Assembly: GCA_009784725.1 (NCBI GenBank)
Contig: WQXS01000002.1
Span: forward strand, 62,001 to 126,000
Origin: Oscillospiraceae bacterium
GTDB lineage: Bacteria > Bacillota > Clostridia > Oscillospirales > Oscillospiraceae
Direction: 5' to 3'
Length of the DNA stretch: 64,000 nucleotides
Numbering within the stretch: position 1 is the first letter of the stretch; each line of letters opens with the position of its first letter. Below the pieces are notes generated by a model. That model made no database searches. It was not told where the DNA came from and worked only from the letters and a program-made list of their open reading frames with translations. A program made the position numbers and the translations under genes. Of this stretch, positions 8,260 through 17,771 are shown piece after piece.

Positions 8260-9690
8260 TCAAAGATTGGTTTTCATGAACCCTAGGAATGTAAAAGCTT
8301 TCTTCAATAGCAATGTAAAATCCGAAAATGACTTGAGTCTCCTAAACTGTGAAAAAACATATCCGAAGCGAAAATAGAACTTTCTGTATGCCTTTGTTCT
8401 GAGTTTTCTTAGTTCATCCCATGTAAGAGTCGGATGATTATAAACCGGGTCACGGTCTTTGTAATAAAAATAATTGTAATGCCGCCAGTCCTTCGTTAAT
8501 AGGTCACCCTTTGCGTCATAATATTTATAAAGCTCAGAGCCCGGAAGCGGTGTCAGGTTATTAAATGAGGCGATATCGGGGTTTAATTCAATTGCAAAAT
8601 CAATAGTATCCTGTACCGTTTGCTTCGTTTCCGACGGTGCTCCTATGAGGAAAAATGTCGTTATCTCATAACCATACTTTTTATATACAGCTACTGCATT
8701 TCTGGCCTGTTCTTTTGTAATTCTTTTCTTAAGTTCTTTAAGGATATCATCATTTCCTGAATCAACACCGAGTGCAATCCTGTAATTCCCGGCTTTTTTC
8801 ATTATCGCAATAACTTCTTCATCCGTTGAGTCGACTCTTACACCATTACCAAGATACCATCCGAGATTTAAGTCGCGTTCAATCAGCAAGTTGCAAAATT
8901 CCATAGCATGTTTTTTCGAAAGCGTGAAATTTTCGTCAAGTATTGCGAATTGTTCTATTTGGAAGGTATCCTTAAGATACTCTATTTCATCCACAACATC
9001 CTTGGGATTGCGAAATCTTATACTTGTTCCGAATATCTCTTTGTAGCAAAATGTACAGCTTTCGGGGCAACCCCTGCTGCTCATTACCGGTAATATCTTG
9101 TCGGTCTTGCGCAAAGCACCGCTGTAATCTTCCTTGTTGAATAAGTGCCATGCGGGATATGGCAGTGTATTAACGTCCAAAAGCTTGCGCTTATTGGTAA
9201 TAACCGTTTGTCCGTCCCTTTTAAATGCAATACTTTCAATATCATCGGGTGACAATGCATTTGGTTTACCGCAAATATAATCCATAAGCTCAACAATTGT
9301 TGCCTCCGCTTCACCTATGGCAATATAATCAATCCCCGTATCAAGCGTTTCCGCAGGAAGCGCCGAAGCATGCGGACCCCCGGCTAAAAATACCGGGCAT
9401 TCATCATCTTCCTTTAATGCCTTAACGATTTCCTCGGTACAAGGCACACACAGGGTTGCAAGATGAAAACCCGCAACCCGCGGCTTCATTTTACGGATAT
9501 ATTCAATTACTGCATCAGCGGAGTACATGCCCTCGTTATTGCACTCGAGAATCCTGACATTGTAATGCGGCTCCAGCACGGCGGCAAGGTATGCAAGCCC
9601 TATTGACGGAACAGCTGCAGAAAAATAATTTTCAATGGGCGGCCATACCAGCAGTATATCTACAGCATCATTTTTCTTATCTTTTTGCAT
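8260..9690 (-). CDS. B12-binding-domain radical SAM protein (copy 1)
   Basis: A 476-residue protein with an N-terminal cobalamin-binding-type domain (about 10-145: ILLVWPPIENYFSAAVPSIG, then FLAGGPHASALPAETL and IAIGEAEATIVEL) and a radical SAM domain. The CxxxCxxC cluster site lies in SSRGCPESCTFCYK near residue 208. Such proteins use a [4Fe-4S] cluster and S-adenosylmethionine, often for methylation at unactivated carbons. The cobalamin-type fold here lacks a DxHxxG motif, as in the HpnP/BchE group. It is closely related in layout to the gene at 12569-13981. The two flank an MBOAT/SGNH acyltransferase pair, which suggests action on a lipid or glycan precursor. The substrate is unknown. The ATG at 9690 follows GGGAGG. 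Confidence 0.85.
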   Translation of the reverse strand: MQKDKKNDAVDILLVWPPIENYFSAAVPSIGLAYLAAVLEPHYNVRILECNNEGMYSADAVIEYIRKMKPRVAGFHLATLCVPCTEEIVKALKEDDECPVFLAGGPHASALPAETLDTGIDYIAIGEAEATIVELMDYICGKPNALSPDDIESIAFKRDGQTVITNKRKLLDVNTLPYPAWHLFNKEDYSGALRKTDKILPVMSSRGCPESCTFCYKEIFGTSIRFRNPKDVVDEIEYLKDTFQIEQFAILDENFTLSKKHAMEFCNLLIERDLNLGWYLGNGVRVDSTDEEVIAIMKKAGNYRIALGVDSGNDDILKELKKRITKEQARNAVAVYKKYGYEITTFFLIGAPSETKQTVQDTIDFAIELNPDIASFNNLTPLPGSELYKYYDAKGDLLTKDWRHYNYFYYKDRDPVYNHPTLTWDELRKLRTKAYRKFYFRFGYVFSQFRRLKSFSDFTLLLKKAFTFLGFMKTNL

Positions 9691-9779
9691 AATTTAGTAT
9701 CCTCCCAGAAACTATAAAATATTTAGTAAAAGTAATGGTGACAACCGGCAGCAAAGACGGTCATTTCCATATTACACAC

Positions 9780-11201
9780 TTAAAACGCAAAGTATATAAA
9801 CGGGCTCTGCTCATTTCCGCTCATTATAGCAAAAGACAAGAGTAAAATAAAGATTACAAGAACCCATCGGATAATTACTGCGGGTAAACTTTCCGTAAAA
9901 CGGGCGGATGAAAATATTTTTGAAACAGGAATACAGGCAATTATACCTATAATCCACGTAATAATAAATTCCGGGCCGATTCTGAGTGTATCCGTTCCAA
10001 AAAACGGATTAGCCTGTAAGCCGAACATTGCTAGCAAATACTCCCACGCATGACCGATTCCTTCTGCTCTGAAAAGTACCCACCCGATTAAAACACAAAC
10101 AAGCATATAAATATTGCTTAAAACGGGAACACGCTCGGCCCACTTGTCAAACCCCGTTACTTTTTCAAACATTATCAGTACAAAAAAGAACAGACCCCAA
10201 AAAACAAAGTTCCATGCTGCTCCGTGCCATAATCCCGTCAGTGCCCAGACAATAAAAAGATTAAACACCAGTCTGAATTTGCTCTTTACACGGCTGCCGC
10301 CAAGCGGGAAATATACATAGTCTCTAAACCATGTTGAAAGCGATATATGCCATCTGCGCCAAAAATCGGATATTGAACGTGATATATACGGAAAATTGAA
10401 GTTTTCAAGAAAATGAAATCCGAACATTTTTCCAAGCCCTATTGCCATATCCGAATAACCCGAGAAATCAAAGTAAATCTGCATTCCGAATGCCGCAGCA
10501 CCAAGCCATGCTGCTGTAACGGAAAGAGTTGCGGGATCTGCAGAAAACGAATATTCGGCTACATGCGCAATAGTATCTGCAATAATTAACTTTTTGCCGA
10601 TACCTATTATAAATCTTTTCAGACCCGATGAAAAGTCGTCCCAGTTAAATGTCCTGTTTGATATTTGATCGGATATTGATTCATACCGGATTATCGGGCC
10701 GGCTACGAGCGACGGGAAAAGAGATACAAAAAGTAAAAAATTCGAGTATGATTTTTGTACTTCCACCTTTCCCCTATAAACATCAATTGTATATGAAAGC
10801 GTTTGAAACGTATAGAAGCTGATACCGATCGGCAGAGCAAGTCCTGTCAGTTCAGGCGTAAAACGGAATAATAATCCCAGGTTTTCAAGGAAAAAATCCA
10901 GGTACTTAAATGTTCCGAGCAGTGCAAGGTTTGTTGTTATTGAAACAATCAGCATTACCCTCGCTACGTACTTTGTTCCGTTTTTACGGGCATTGCCTAT
11001 AACTCTCCCGCATATATAATCCTGTGTTGCGGAAAACAAAAGCAATATAACCCAAACCGGCTCTCCCCAGGCATAAAAAAGAAAACTGCCTATCATAAGT
11101 ATAAAGTTCTTAACGTTTATACTGCTTTTATATGCCAGATAATAAATAAACAAAAGCAAAGGCAAAAAGAAAAATATAAATTCAAAACTTGAAAAAATCA
11201 T
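9780..11201 (-). CDS. MBOAT family O-acyltransferase (AlgI/DltB-like)
   Basis: A multi-pass membrane acyltransferase, 473 residues from ATG 11201. It carries the family's hallmark segments: SFYTFQTLSYTIDVYRGK, DFWRRWHISLSTWFRDYVYF, and ALTGLWHGAAWNFVFWG with the conserved histidine. MBOAT proteins carry acyl groups across the membrane to decorate glycans or teichoic acids on the outside. Its partner is probably the anchored SGNH/AlgX-like protein encoded immediately upstream, an arrangement known from alginate and other polysaccharide acetylation systems. The track start at 11225 is rejected because ATG 11201 has AAGGA ten bases upstream. The acyl group and acceptor are not known. Confidence 0.9.
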   Translation of the reverse strand: MIFSSFEFIFFFLPLLLFIYYLAYKSSINVKNFILMIGSFLFYAWGEPVWVILLLFSATQDYICGRVIGNARKNGTKYVARVMLIVSITTNLALLGTFKYLDFFLENLGLLFRFTPELTGLALPIGISFYTFQTLSYTIDVYRGKVEVQKSYSNFLLFVSLFPSLVAGPIIRYESISDQISNRTFNWDDFSSGLKRFIIGIGKKLIIADTIAHVAEYSFSADPATLSVTAAWLGAAAFGMQIYFDFSGYSDMAIGLGKMFGFHFLENFNFPYISRSISDFWRRWHISLSTWFRDYVYFPLGGSRVKSKFRLVFNLFIVWALTGLWHGAAWNFVFWGLFFFVLIMFEKVTGFDKWAERVPVLSNIYMLVCVLIGWVLFRAEGIGHAWEYLLAMFGLQANPFFGTDTLRIGPEFIITWIIGIIACIPVSKIFSSARFTESLPAVIIRWVLVIFILLLSFAIMSGNEQSPFIYFAF

Positions 11202-11222
11202 AAAGGTCTGTTCCTTACAGCA

Positions 11223-11261
11223 CACAAAGTGGGACTATACAGCTCACGAAGTGAGACTATA
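11223..11261. repeat. Short imperfect direct repeat between the acylation genes
   Basis: Two 17-base copies, cacaaagtgggactata and cacgaagtgagactata, lie 22 bases apart with two mismatches. They fill the gap between the MBOAT start and the SGNH stop. The second copy also contains a small inverted repeat, CTCAC GAA GTGAG. No function is apparent. Confidence 0.6.
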
Positions 11262-12521
11262 TTATCTTACGGGCGGTGTTCCGAGATATAATCTGTCATC
11301 TTCAAAAACAGACGCCGTTTCCGTCGACACCATAACATCCGATGCCGCTAATATAACCAGATCATATTGTTTATCTTCAATTAAACCCCACATATCGGCA
11401 GGTGTTGTATGATTTATAAGATAAAGAAAGTCGAAATTCTTAATCCCGAGCGGCAGGTACATTGCCCACGATAATGAGTATGAATCCGATAAAAGCAAAA
11501 CACGTTTATCTTCGGTTGCCGCATGATTTATAATGTGCGTAAAATGTGCTCCGAATATTCTTATATCATGGCATTCAAAGTGTGTTAACTCCCCACGGTA
11601 AATGGTCGGCAGAAATATCTCAACAAAATTATCCGATGAAGCGACCTGAAAACCCATGCTTGAATTACTCACTTCAAAATCCACGGGAAAATTCGGAAAC
11701 AATAATGTAATATCCTCTAAATCACTGTATGCTCCAACAGGTATCGCTTCATTGCCGAGCAGCATCCTTTCATAAAAAGCATGCTCATATTTATCCGGGT
11801 CCCACACGCTCAAGTCAATATTAAACCCGTACTCGGCGTTCATCAAAGCACCGACTTTTTGTGATGCCCAGAGAACGGTTTTATTTGTCCAGTGCATATG
11901 TCTGTGGTAAAAACTGTCCTTAAAACTTAAATTATCACGCATCATTTCTGCACGCAGGTCAAATGTATCCATACCCGCATTGCTGACAAGCTCAAGCAGC
12001 TTATCTCCGTTTTCTATAATATGATTATCGGCAAATGCGCGCGGGAGCTGGGAATTATCGCGCAGCTTGTTTGGAACACGCACATACAAAAACGGTGTGC
12101 CTTTATCTGCAAGATAATTTTTAAACCCTAAAAAACTATCCGTCCGCTCGTGTAAATAAAGCATTGGCTTTAACCTGTCGAGCATATGTCTTCCGTCATT
12201 TAGAAATGTAATGCCGTTAAAATGACCTCTGCCGGTTAACTTAATATATTCATAATGTGCGTTGATAAACGAGCGTTCTCTCGGTGGATACGAGTAAAAA
12301 TACCATACACTTCCTTGGATATTTCCGTGAATATCCATATATAAACTACCGGTTCTTTTTAGAAACGGCTCTTCGGAATTGAAAAATGCTCCTATACTGT
12401 TACCTATTGTACGCAATATATCTCTGTGATGCCGGAGCGTTCTTTGAGCAAACACAGTAAATAAAAAAAGTACTATAACAACAGCAATAATCCGGTTTAT
12501 ATAATTTGCTTTTTTACTCAT
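11262..12521 (-). CDS. Membrane-anchored SGNH/AlgX-like O-acetylation protein
   Basis: A 419-residue protein with one N-terminal membrane helix (IIAVVIVLFLFTVFA, about residues 11-26) and an extracytoplasmic SGNH-hydrolase-like domain of the AlgX/AlgJ or DHHW kind. A catalytic-type serine lies in LLLSDSYSLS near residue 347, and a His-Trp pair occurs in HRHMHWTNK near 209. In characterised systems such proteins take the acetyl group delivered by the MBOAT partner and place it on the polysaccharide. The gene lies immediately upstream of that MBOAT gene in the same operon, with AGGAAG before ATG 12521. Sequence divergence is high, so the family call rests on topology, the two motifs and gene context. 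Confidence 0.72.
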   Translation of the reverse strand: MSKKANYINRIIAVVIVLFLFTVFAQRTLRHHRDILRTIGNSIGAFFNSEEPFLKRTGSLYMDIHGNIQGSVWYFYSYPPRERSFINAHYEYIKLTGRGHFNGITFLNDGRHMLDRLKPMLYLHERTDSFLGFKNYLADKGTPFLYVRVPNKLRDNSQLPRAFADNHIIENGDKLLELVSNAGMDTFDLRAEMMRDNLSFKDSFYHRHMHWTNKTVLWASQKVGALMNAEYGFNIDLSVWDPDKYEHAFYERMLLGNEAIPVGAYSDLEDITLLFPNFPVDFEVSNSSMGFQVASSDNFVEIFLPTIYRGELTHFECHDIRIFGAHFTHIINHAATEDKRVLLLSDSYSLSWAMYLPLGIKNFDFLYLINHTTPADMWGLIEDKQYDLVILAASDVMVSTETASVFEDDRLYLGTPPVR

Positions 12522-12568
12522 AAAATAACTTCCTGTAAAACAGCTTTCTAAAAAATACTATGTCATAT

Positions 12569-13981
12569 TTATGATGACTTTAAAAATCCGAGGAAGGAAA
12601 AAACCATTTTCCAAAGACGTCTTACATCGGAAATAGACCTGATATTTATTATCTGGCTAAAGGCATATCCCGGTCTGAAATAGAAACTTTTATACGCTTT
12701 TCTCTTTAATTCCAGTATTTCTTCCCATGTTAAATTAGGGTGTTTAAATGTCGGATTTGCATTTGGTATAAATGTATTGTAATCTCCCCAGTTTGATCCG
12801 ATAAGAAGGTCCTTCGATTTGAGGTACTCGTGTACTTCGGAACCCGGGAAAGGTGTAAGGACAGGAAACTGAGCCAAGTCCGGATTAAGCTCGATAGCAA
12901 AATTAATAGTGTCTTGTGCTGTTTCTTTGGTTTCTGTCGGATATCCAAGCAGAAAATACAAAGTAAGTTCATATCTGTGTTTCTTAAACAGAGCTACGGC
13001 GTTTCTAACTTGATCCTTGGTAATTTTTTTACCCATGTCCTTAAGTATTTGTTCATTCCCCGATTCCACACCGAGTGATGTTCTGTAGCACCCCGCACGC
13101 TTCATAGCACCGACAATTTCGTCGTCCACTCTGTCAACCCTGACTCCCGAGCCTAAAAACCATGGCAGATTAACTTCTTTTTCAATCAGTAAATCGCAGA
13201 ATTTTAAAATGAAATCCTTTTTTGTTGTAATATTTTCATCTAAAAAAACAAACTCATCAATCTTGAAATTTTCTTTCAGATACAGGATTTCCTCAACAAG
13301 GCTTTCCGGCTCGCGTACACGGAGCTTTGCTCCGAAAACACCCTTGTAACAGAATTTGCACAGGTCCGGGCATCCTCTGCTTGCCATAATCGGCATGCAT
13401 CGTTTGTTCTTGACTGCAACGCTGCTGTATTTATCCAAATCAAAATAATGCCATGCAGGTAACGGCAGTTTTGACATATCAGTCATTTCGCGCTTACCTG
13501 TGTATACAACTCCGCCGTCCCGCTTAAAAGCAAGGCCGTCTATATCATCAATTTTATCAAATGACGACCTGCCAAAGATAAAATCCATCAGCTCCAAAAT
13601 CGTATTGTCACCTTCTCCGATGACAAGATAATCAAATCCTATCGCAAGTGTTTCTTCGGTAACAGCTGTTGCATGAGGCCCGCCTGCGATAAGAATCGGA
13701 CGCTCATCCTGCTGCAAAATGATTTCTACTATTTTTTCCGCTTGAGGGACATTTAGTGTTGTCAAAGATAAACCTATAACTTTTGGTTTGTGAGTAGTTA
13801 AAATGTCTTCAATAATATCATGCGGATTAAAGTTTTTATCAATATTATAATCAAACACATCCACACTGTATGCCGGTTCAAGAATAGCAGCGAGATAAGC
13901 AAGCCCAAGCGAAGGATTCGCCATCACGAAACCCTCAACAACAGGCGGCATTATTAATACAATATCCTTATCTAAACTCAT
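12569..13981 (-). CDS. B12-binding-domain radical SAM protein (copy 2)
   Basis: A 470-residue paralogue of the 8260-9690 product with the same order of parts: a cobalamin-type domain at about 8-140 (PPVVEGFVMANPSLGLAYLAA, ILIAGGPHATAVTEETL), then a radical SAM core with ASRGCPDLCKFCYKG near residue 204. Both C-termini end in a similar FYFRPGYAFSQ / FSFLGFLK tail. The start ATG overlaps the stop of the next radical SAM gene (ATGA), so the two are translationally coupled. Two related copies around an O-acylation pair suggest two successive modifications or two related substrates. Function is inferred only to the level of SAM radical chemistry. Confidence 0.85.
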   Translation of the reverse strand: MSLDKDIVLIMPPVVEGFVMANPSLGLAYLAAILEPAYSVDVFDYNIDKNFNPHDIIEDILTTHKPKVIGLSLTTLNVPQAEKIVEIILQQDERPILIAGGPHATAVTEETLAIGFDYLVIGEGDNTILELMDFIFGRSSFDKIDDIDGLAFKRDGGVVYTGKREMTDMSKLPLPAWHYFDLDKYSSVAVKNKRCMPIMASRGCPDLCKFCYKGVFGAKLRVREPESLVEEILYLKENFKIDEFVFLDENITTKKDFILKFCDLLIEKEVNLPWFLGSGVRVDRVDDEIVGAMKRAGCYRTSLGVESGNEQILKDMGKKITKDQVRNAVALFKKHRYELTLYFLLGYPTETKETAQDTINFAIELNPDLAQFPVLTPFPGSEVHEYLKSKDLLIGSNWGDYNTFIPNANPTFKHPNLTWEEILELKRKAYKSFYFRPGYAFSQIINIRSISDVRRLWKMVFSFLGFLKSS

Positions 13982-14907
13982 TTATTGTTTCTCCCGTTAT
14001 CAAGATGCAGGTTTGCTGCATTTCCGAAGCTGTCGCAGTGTTTGCATACATCCAAAGAATCTCTGCCTTCTCTTATTTTTCCTCTTATCTTAATATAGTC
14101 TTCATTGTACCATACATCCTTCAGGCTCTGTTCCGAAACATCACCCATTGTGTACTTATAAAGTGCGTCAACACAGCATAGTCCGACCTTGCCGTCCGGG
14201 CGTATATACATATGATAAAACGGTAAAAGACAGGATAACGGCAACGCCTTTTTTTTGCTGTTATTCGGTGCCTGCCCGCCTCTTGAGCTTAGAAGTCCCG
14301 TTTCCTTCCTCATCCTTATGCTTACTTTTGATTTATGTTCGGGATTTTCTTTCAGGTACTTGATAATTGCTTTTGTCGGTTCATTATACTGAAGCTTGTC
14401 GTTATAATTGTCGATTACAAGCAAATCCAAATAAGGAATAATCGCTATAAACCTTTTGAGTTCAATCACCGTACCGTTGGAAAATATCTCTATCCTTGCT
14501 TTTGGCAGTTTCTCTCTTACGGTTTTTGCGAAAGCTTCAAGGCGTGTATCCAAAAACGGTTCATTATTTGCAAACAGCCCGACAACACCCGAATAATCAA
14601 GTTCATGCAGCTCATTAATAATTTTCTCAAACAGTTCATCCGGCATTTTGAGTAAAGGACGAGGGTCATCGTTTTTATTTACCGGACAAAATGTGCAGCC
14701 CCCATTACAGCGGTTAAAAGTTTCTATTTCCACACGTGCAAAAAGCGGAACACCGTTTTTATCAATATTTTCAAAAGCTTTTTTTATTGTCTTTCGACGG
14801 CTTCCCATAGTCAAAAACAAAGCGGCTTCTGTGGACAATCTGCTCATAATCCCTGTTCCGCAAAACAGATATGTATATGTCCTCATGACAAACTCATTTA
14901 TTGCCAT
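13978..14907 (-). CDS. Radical SAM protein with SPASM-like C-terminus
   Basis: A 309-residue radical SAM enzyme without a cobalamin-binding domain. The cluster motif is FNRCNGGCTFCPVNK near residue 50. The C-terminus has extra cysteines in LSCLLPFYHM, GLCCVDA and CKHCDSF, as in SPASM/Twitch proteins that hold auxiliary Fe-S clusters. The track start at 14946 is replaced by ATG 14907. That ATG overlaps the preceding stop as TAATG and has GGGGAG at suitable distance. Related proteins modify peptides, cofactors or sugars; nothing here identifies the substrate. Tight coupling with radical SAM genes on both sides implies a common pathway. Confidence 0.8.
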   Translation of the reverse strand: MAINEFVMRTYTYLFCGTGIMSRLSTEAALFLTMGSRRKTIKKAFENIDKNGVPLFARVEIETFNRCNGGCTFCPVNKNDDPRPLLKMPDELFEKIINELHELDYSGVVGLFANNEPFLDTRLEAFAKTVREKLPKARIEIFSNGTVIELKRFIAIIPYLDLLVIDNYNDKLQYNEPTKAIIKYLKENPEHKSKVSIRMRKETGLLSSRGGQAPNNSKKKALPLSCLLPFYHMYIRPDGKVGLCCVDALYKYTMGDVSEQSLKDVWYNEDYIKIRGKIREGRDSLDVCKHCDSFGNAANLHLDNGRNNK

Positions 14908-15836
14908 TACTTCGTTCTCCCCGTTCCCGCTCTCGCAGTAACACAATAATCTTCTATTTTCGGCTCATTATTACCTTGCTCCCAGTCAAACCACTCGGGC
15001 TCCGAACAATATTTACATGCACTGATTGGTTTTAAGAGTTTTTTCTTCAGCTTAAAACCGTCAAGATTTTCATCGTATATATTAATACTGTTTCCCGTCA
15101 GCGACTGCGAAACCGTCATACCGAACTGCCTGTCAAACCACTTGACAAGCACCGGAAAGCTGCAAACACTGATTGTACCGTCGGATAGATATGAACATCT
15201 CTTGCGAAGGCATCTGTCGAATGCTTTTTTTACATCCGAGTTCCCGTTTTCATTAAATGTTTTCATAAACCTTGTTGCGGGAGTACCTACAAGAAAATTA
15301 ACACCGCTTGCTGTCAGAATATCTTTTATATCCTCTATGTTGTCAAAAAGAGGCTTATACAGTGTTATATGTAATAACGCATCATTTTCCTTAAAAGCGT
15401 TAATCAGCTCGTCACTCATTTTTTTGCAAAGAAGCCCGTTTGTAACCACACGTATCTTCGCCTTCGGGAATATCCTTCTCGATTCACCGATAAACTCAGG
15501 CAGTTTGTCATTAAGCAGAGGTTCTCCGCCGAGCAGTGTAATATTGCGGATATTGCCGAAAAGCCCGCGAAGCCTTGTCATATCTGCCTTATATTGGTCC
15601 AAATCATAAAAAACACTGCCGTCGACAATATTGGAAAAAAACACACAACCCTTGCAGTTTAAGTTGCAATGCTCTGCAACACATAACTCAACATAATAAA
15701 GAGTCGGTTTCTTCCCAAGTACTTTCTTAACGGTATCATCTATAAAACTATATGAATTTCTGAATATAAAGAAGATAAATATCAGTACCGGACTTTTTTG
15801 TATCTCTCTGTATTTGCTTCTTATAAAACTTAACAA
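14907..15836 (-). CDS. Radical SAM protein, membrane-proximal
   Basis: A 309-residue radical SAM protein with the cluster motif AEHCNLNCKGCVFFSN near residue 55 and GGEPLL at about 102. Further cysteines near the C-terminus (CLRKRCSY, SVCSFP, CKYCSEP) could bind an auxiliary cluster. The first 30 residues include a hydrophobic stretch (VLIFIFFIF) that could lie at the membrane. The start is TTG at 15836, seven bases behind GGAGG. Its stop overlaps the ATG of the next radical SAM gene. It is the first of the coupled radical SAM genes here. The substrate is unknown. Confidence 0.8.
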   Translation of the reverse strand: MLSFIRSKYREIQKSPVLIFIFFIFRNSYSFIDDTVKKVLGKKPTLYYVELCVAEHCNLNCKGCVFFSNIVDGSVFYDLDQYKADMTRLRGLFGNIRNITLLGGEPLLNDKLPEFIGESRRIFPKAKIRVVTNGLLCKKMSDELINAFKENDALLHITLYKPLFDNIEDIKDILTASGVNFLVGTPATRFMKTFNENGNSDVKKAFDRCLRKRCSYLSDGTISVCSFPVLVKWFDRQFGMTVSQSLTGNSINIYDENLDGFKLKKKLLKPISACKYCSEPEWFDWEQGNNEPKIEDYCVTARAGTGRTK

Positions 15837-15926
15837 CAGCTTACCTCCGTTTGTTTACACAACAATGATGAATATACATCATTACAGCGAAAAAAGCAAA
15901 TTTCCCGTCGGGTAAAAATGATACTT

Positions 15927-17744
15927 TTAATCGGATAAAACAAAACTTTCAGGCGTAATTTGTGTAACGTCCGCTATCATATCTGCATTATAAATTTCAC
16001 TAGCAAACCCGAGTATCATTCCATTTGCAATATACACAAACAGTTTATTATCAAGAATTAAATCCTCCGGGACAGTTTCGAATATATATACCATATCATT
16101 TTCAGCGTTGCCTTCGTATAGTTTTATCAATGTATTATGCTTATTTGCTTCTATTGCCGCAACATCCTTTCGAGCAAGATATGTATCGTTTACCGTTAGT
16201 CCGTTATGTACGGCAAATTTAAGTATACTGCTCCTGTTAACGGTAGCACCGGTATATACAAGATGGCTGTAATCCTGTGCAATTGTATCCCAAATATCCG
16301 ATTGCAAATCGGTGATATATACTTGCTCTTTACGGAATATCTCACCCTTTGCATAAAAATACCCCGACAAATCCGCAAACTGGACAACAATTAAAATCAA
16401 CGCCATAAATATAAGTGTTTTTTTCTTGAATTTCCCGGCGGCTGCCCATATTGCGGTTATCATAATAATATATGCACATGGCCAGATAAAACGCCCTGTT
16501 CCTCTGAAAATATCCCAAAGAATTATTATTTTCCCGGGCAATATAGGTCTGTAATCAAAAAGAATCTTATCCCCGAATGTGACCACCGGACTGAGAGCAA
16601 ACACAAAAAACGCAATAAAAGTCAGCACTGTTAATATAACTTTCCGCAGTGTTTTCCTGTCGGATAGTTTTTCTTTATATTCCTTAAAATCACTAAAAAA
16701 TGCAAAAACAGCTATAAAAACGAGAATAAACATCCCAAGCCCGAGATAAACATTTCCCTCGGTCTGTTTGCTGATAAACGGCCAGCCTTCAATTGTGACA
16801 AGCGGAAACGGCCTTATAAATCTTGAAAAATCTGCATATGGTGCGCCGATATCGGCATATGCCGCAAAAGGATTAAAAAGCTGATTTAAATTTGTACTAG
16901 AATCTCCAAGTCCCCCGATGCTGCCCCCGGCATTTGAATGGAATACCCCTATCAGGAACATCATCAGAGCAACAGTAAGCATCGGAACAGCAAGCTCTAC
17001 AAGAGCTTTAACGATTTTTTTATACTCTAAAAAATCATCGAGTATATAAATAAACATAATTCCGAACAGCATTACAAGCAGATAAATATGCAGTCCCGTG
17101 ACGAGACCCATTAAAATACTCCACAGGAAACAGTTTCGCAATGTACTTCTGTTTCTGTCTTTTGTTATACATAAGTACATTGCGGCAAGAAGCAAAAAAT
17201 GTGCCGCTAAAGCTGTGTGGTTCAGCATTCTGTATGCCATAAAGGATGACATTGTGAAAAACAGGCTGCAGATAATACTAAATCCGGAGTACCCCGATAT
17301 TTTTTTCACAATTAACCCGCCGAATCCACCTTGCAAAGCATAGAAAATCAACCCTACCCAGCCGAAATATTGGAAATTCCGAGGCAGAATAAATGAAATT
17401 GCTTTAAACGGGATTGCCAGTATCGGAAGTGAGTCACTGTATAAGATTGATTCAAGGAGCGGATACGTTAAACCGTTATGCATACCCGGCGGAAAAAACC
17501 AATCGGAATTCCTGTAAGCAACCCACCCGAGGTAGTGCTGAAACCTGTCTTGATATGTAGGAATAATGAGCCAGTCAACATATGTCGGGTCGAGTACTCT
17601 CACTCCAAAAAAATACATAAAAAAAACAGCTCCGAGCAATCCGCTAAGAACAAAGACAAATCGCTTGGAATCAACTATATTTGCAACCGCCGGCGAACAG
17701 AAGAACACCTTGGTTTTTTCATAGTGTTTTTTAAGAAGAGACAT
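15927..17744 (-). CDS. Large multi-pass membrane protein (DUF6311-like, probable GT-C)
   Basis: A 605-residue protein with about 12 transmembrane segments up to residue ~470 and a soluble C-terminal domain of about 130 residues. The region with FFPPGMHNGLTYPLLESILYSDSLPILAIP and FQYFGWVGL resembles the DUF6311 family, membrane proteins with the overall shape of GT-C glycosyltransferases. An early acidic residue (DWLIIPTYQDRFQHY) could be catalytic. The next upstream gene is a polyprenyl-phosphate GT2, so it may transfer a sugar from that donor on the outer face. The ATG at 17744 has GGAGG ten bases upstream. Enzyme activity is an inference from topology and gene pairing. Confidence 0.65.
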   Translation of the reverse strand: MSLLKKHYEKTKVFFCSPAVANIVDSKRFVFVLSGLLGAVFFMYFFGVRVLDPTYVDWLIIPTYQDRFQHYLGWVAYRNSDWFFPPGMHNGLTYPLLESILYSDSLPILAIPFKAISFILPRNFQYFGWVGLIFYALQGGFGGLIVKKISGYSGFSIICSLFFTMSSFMAYRMLNHTALAAHFLLLAAMYLCITKDRNRSTLRNCFLWSILMGLVTGLHIYLLVMLFGIMFIYILDDFLEYKKIVKALVELAVPMLTVALMMFLIGVFHSNAGGSIGGLGDSSTNLNQLFNPFAAYADIGAPYADFSRFIRPFPLVTIEGWPFISKQTEGNVYLGLGMFILVFIAVFAFFSDFKEYKEKLSDRKTLRKVILTVLTFIAFFVFALSPVVTFGDKILFDYRPILPGKIIILWDIFRGTGRFIWPCAYIIMITAIWAAAGKFKKKTLIFMALILIVVQFADLSGYFYAKGEIFRKEQVYITDLQSDIWDTIAQDYSHLVYTGATVNRSSILKFAVHNGLTVNDTYLARKDVAAIEANKHNTLIKLYEGNAENDMVYIFETVPEDLILDNKLFVYIANGMILGFASEIYNADMIADVTQITPESFVLSD

Positions 17745-17771
17745 AATAGACTATCCTCCGGATATACTGCC

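Noticed and set aside
15904-15912. CCCGTCGGG as a terminator after the DUF6311-like gene
   Set aside because: Only a three-base stem with a three-base loop; too weak despite T-rich sequence nearby.
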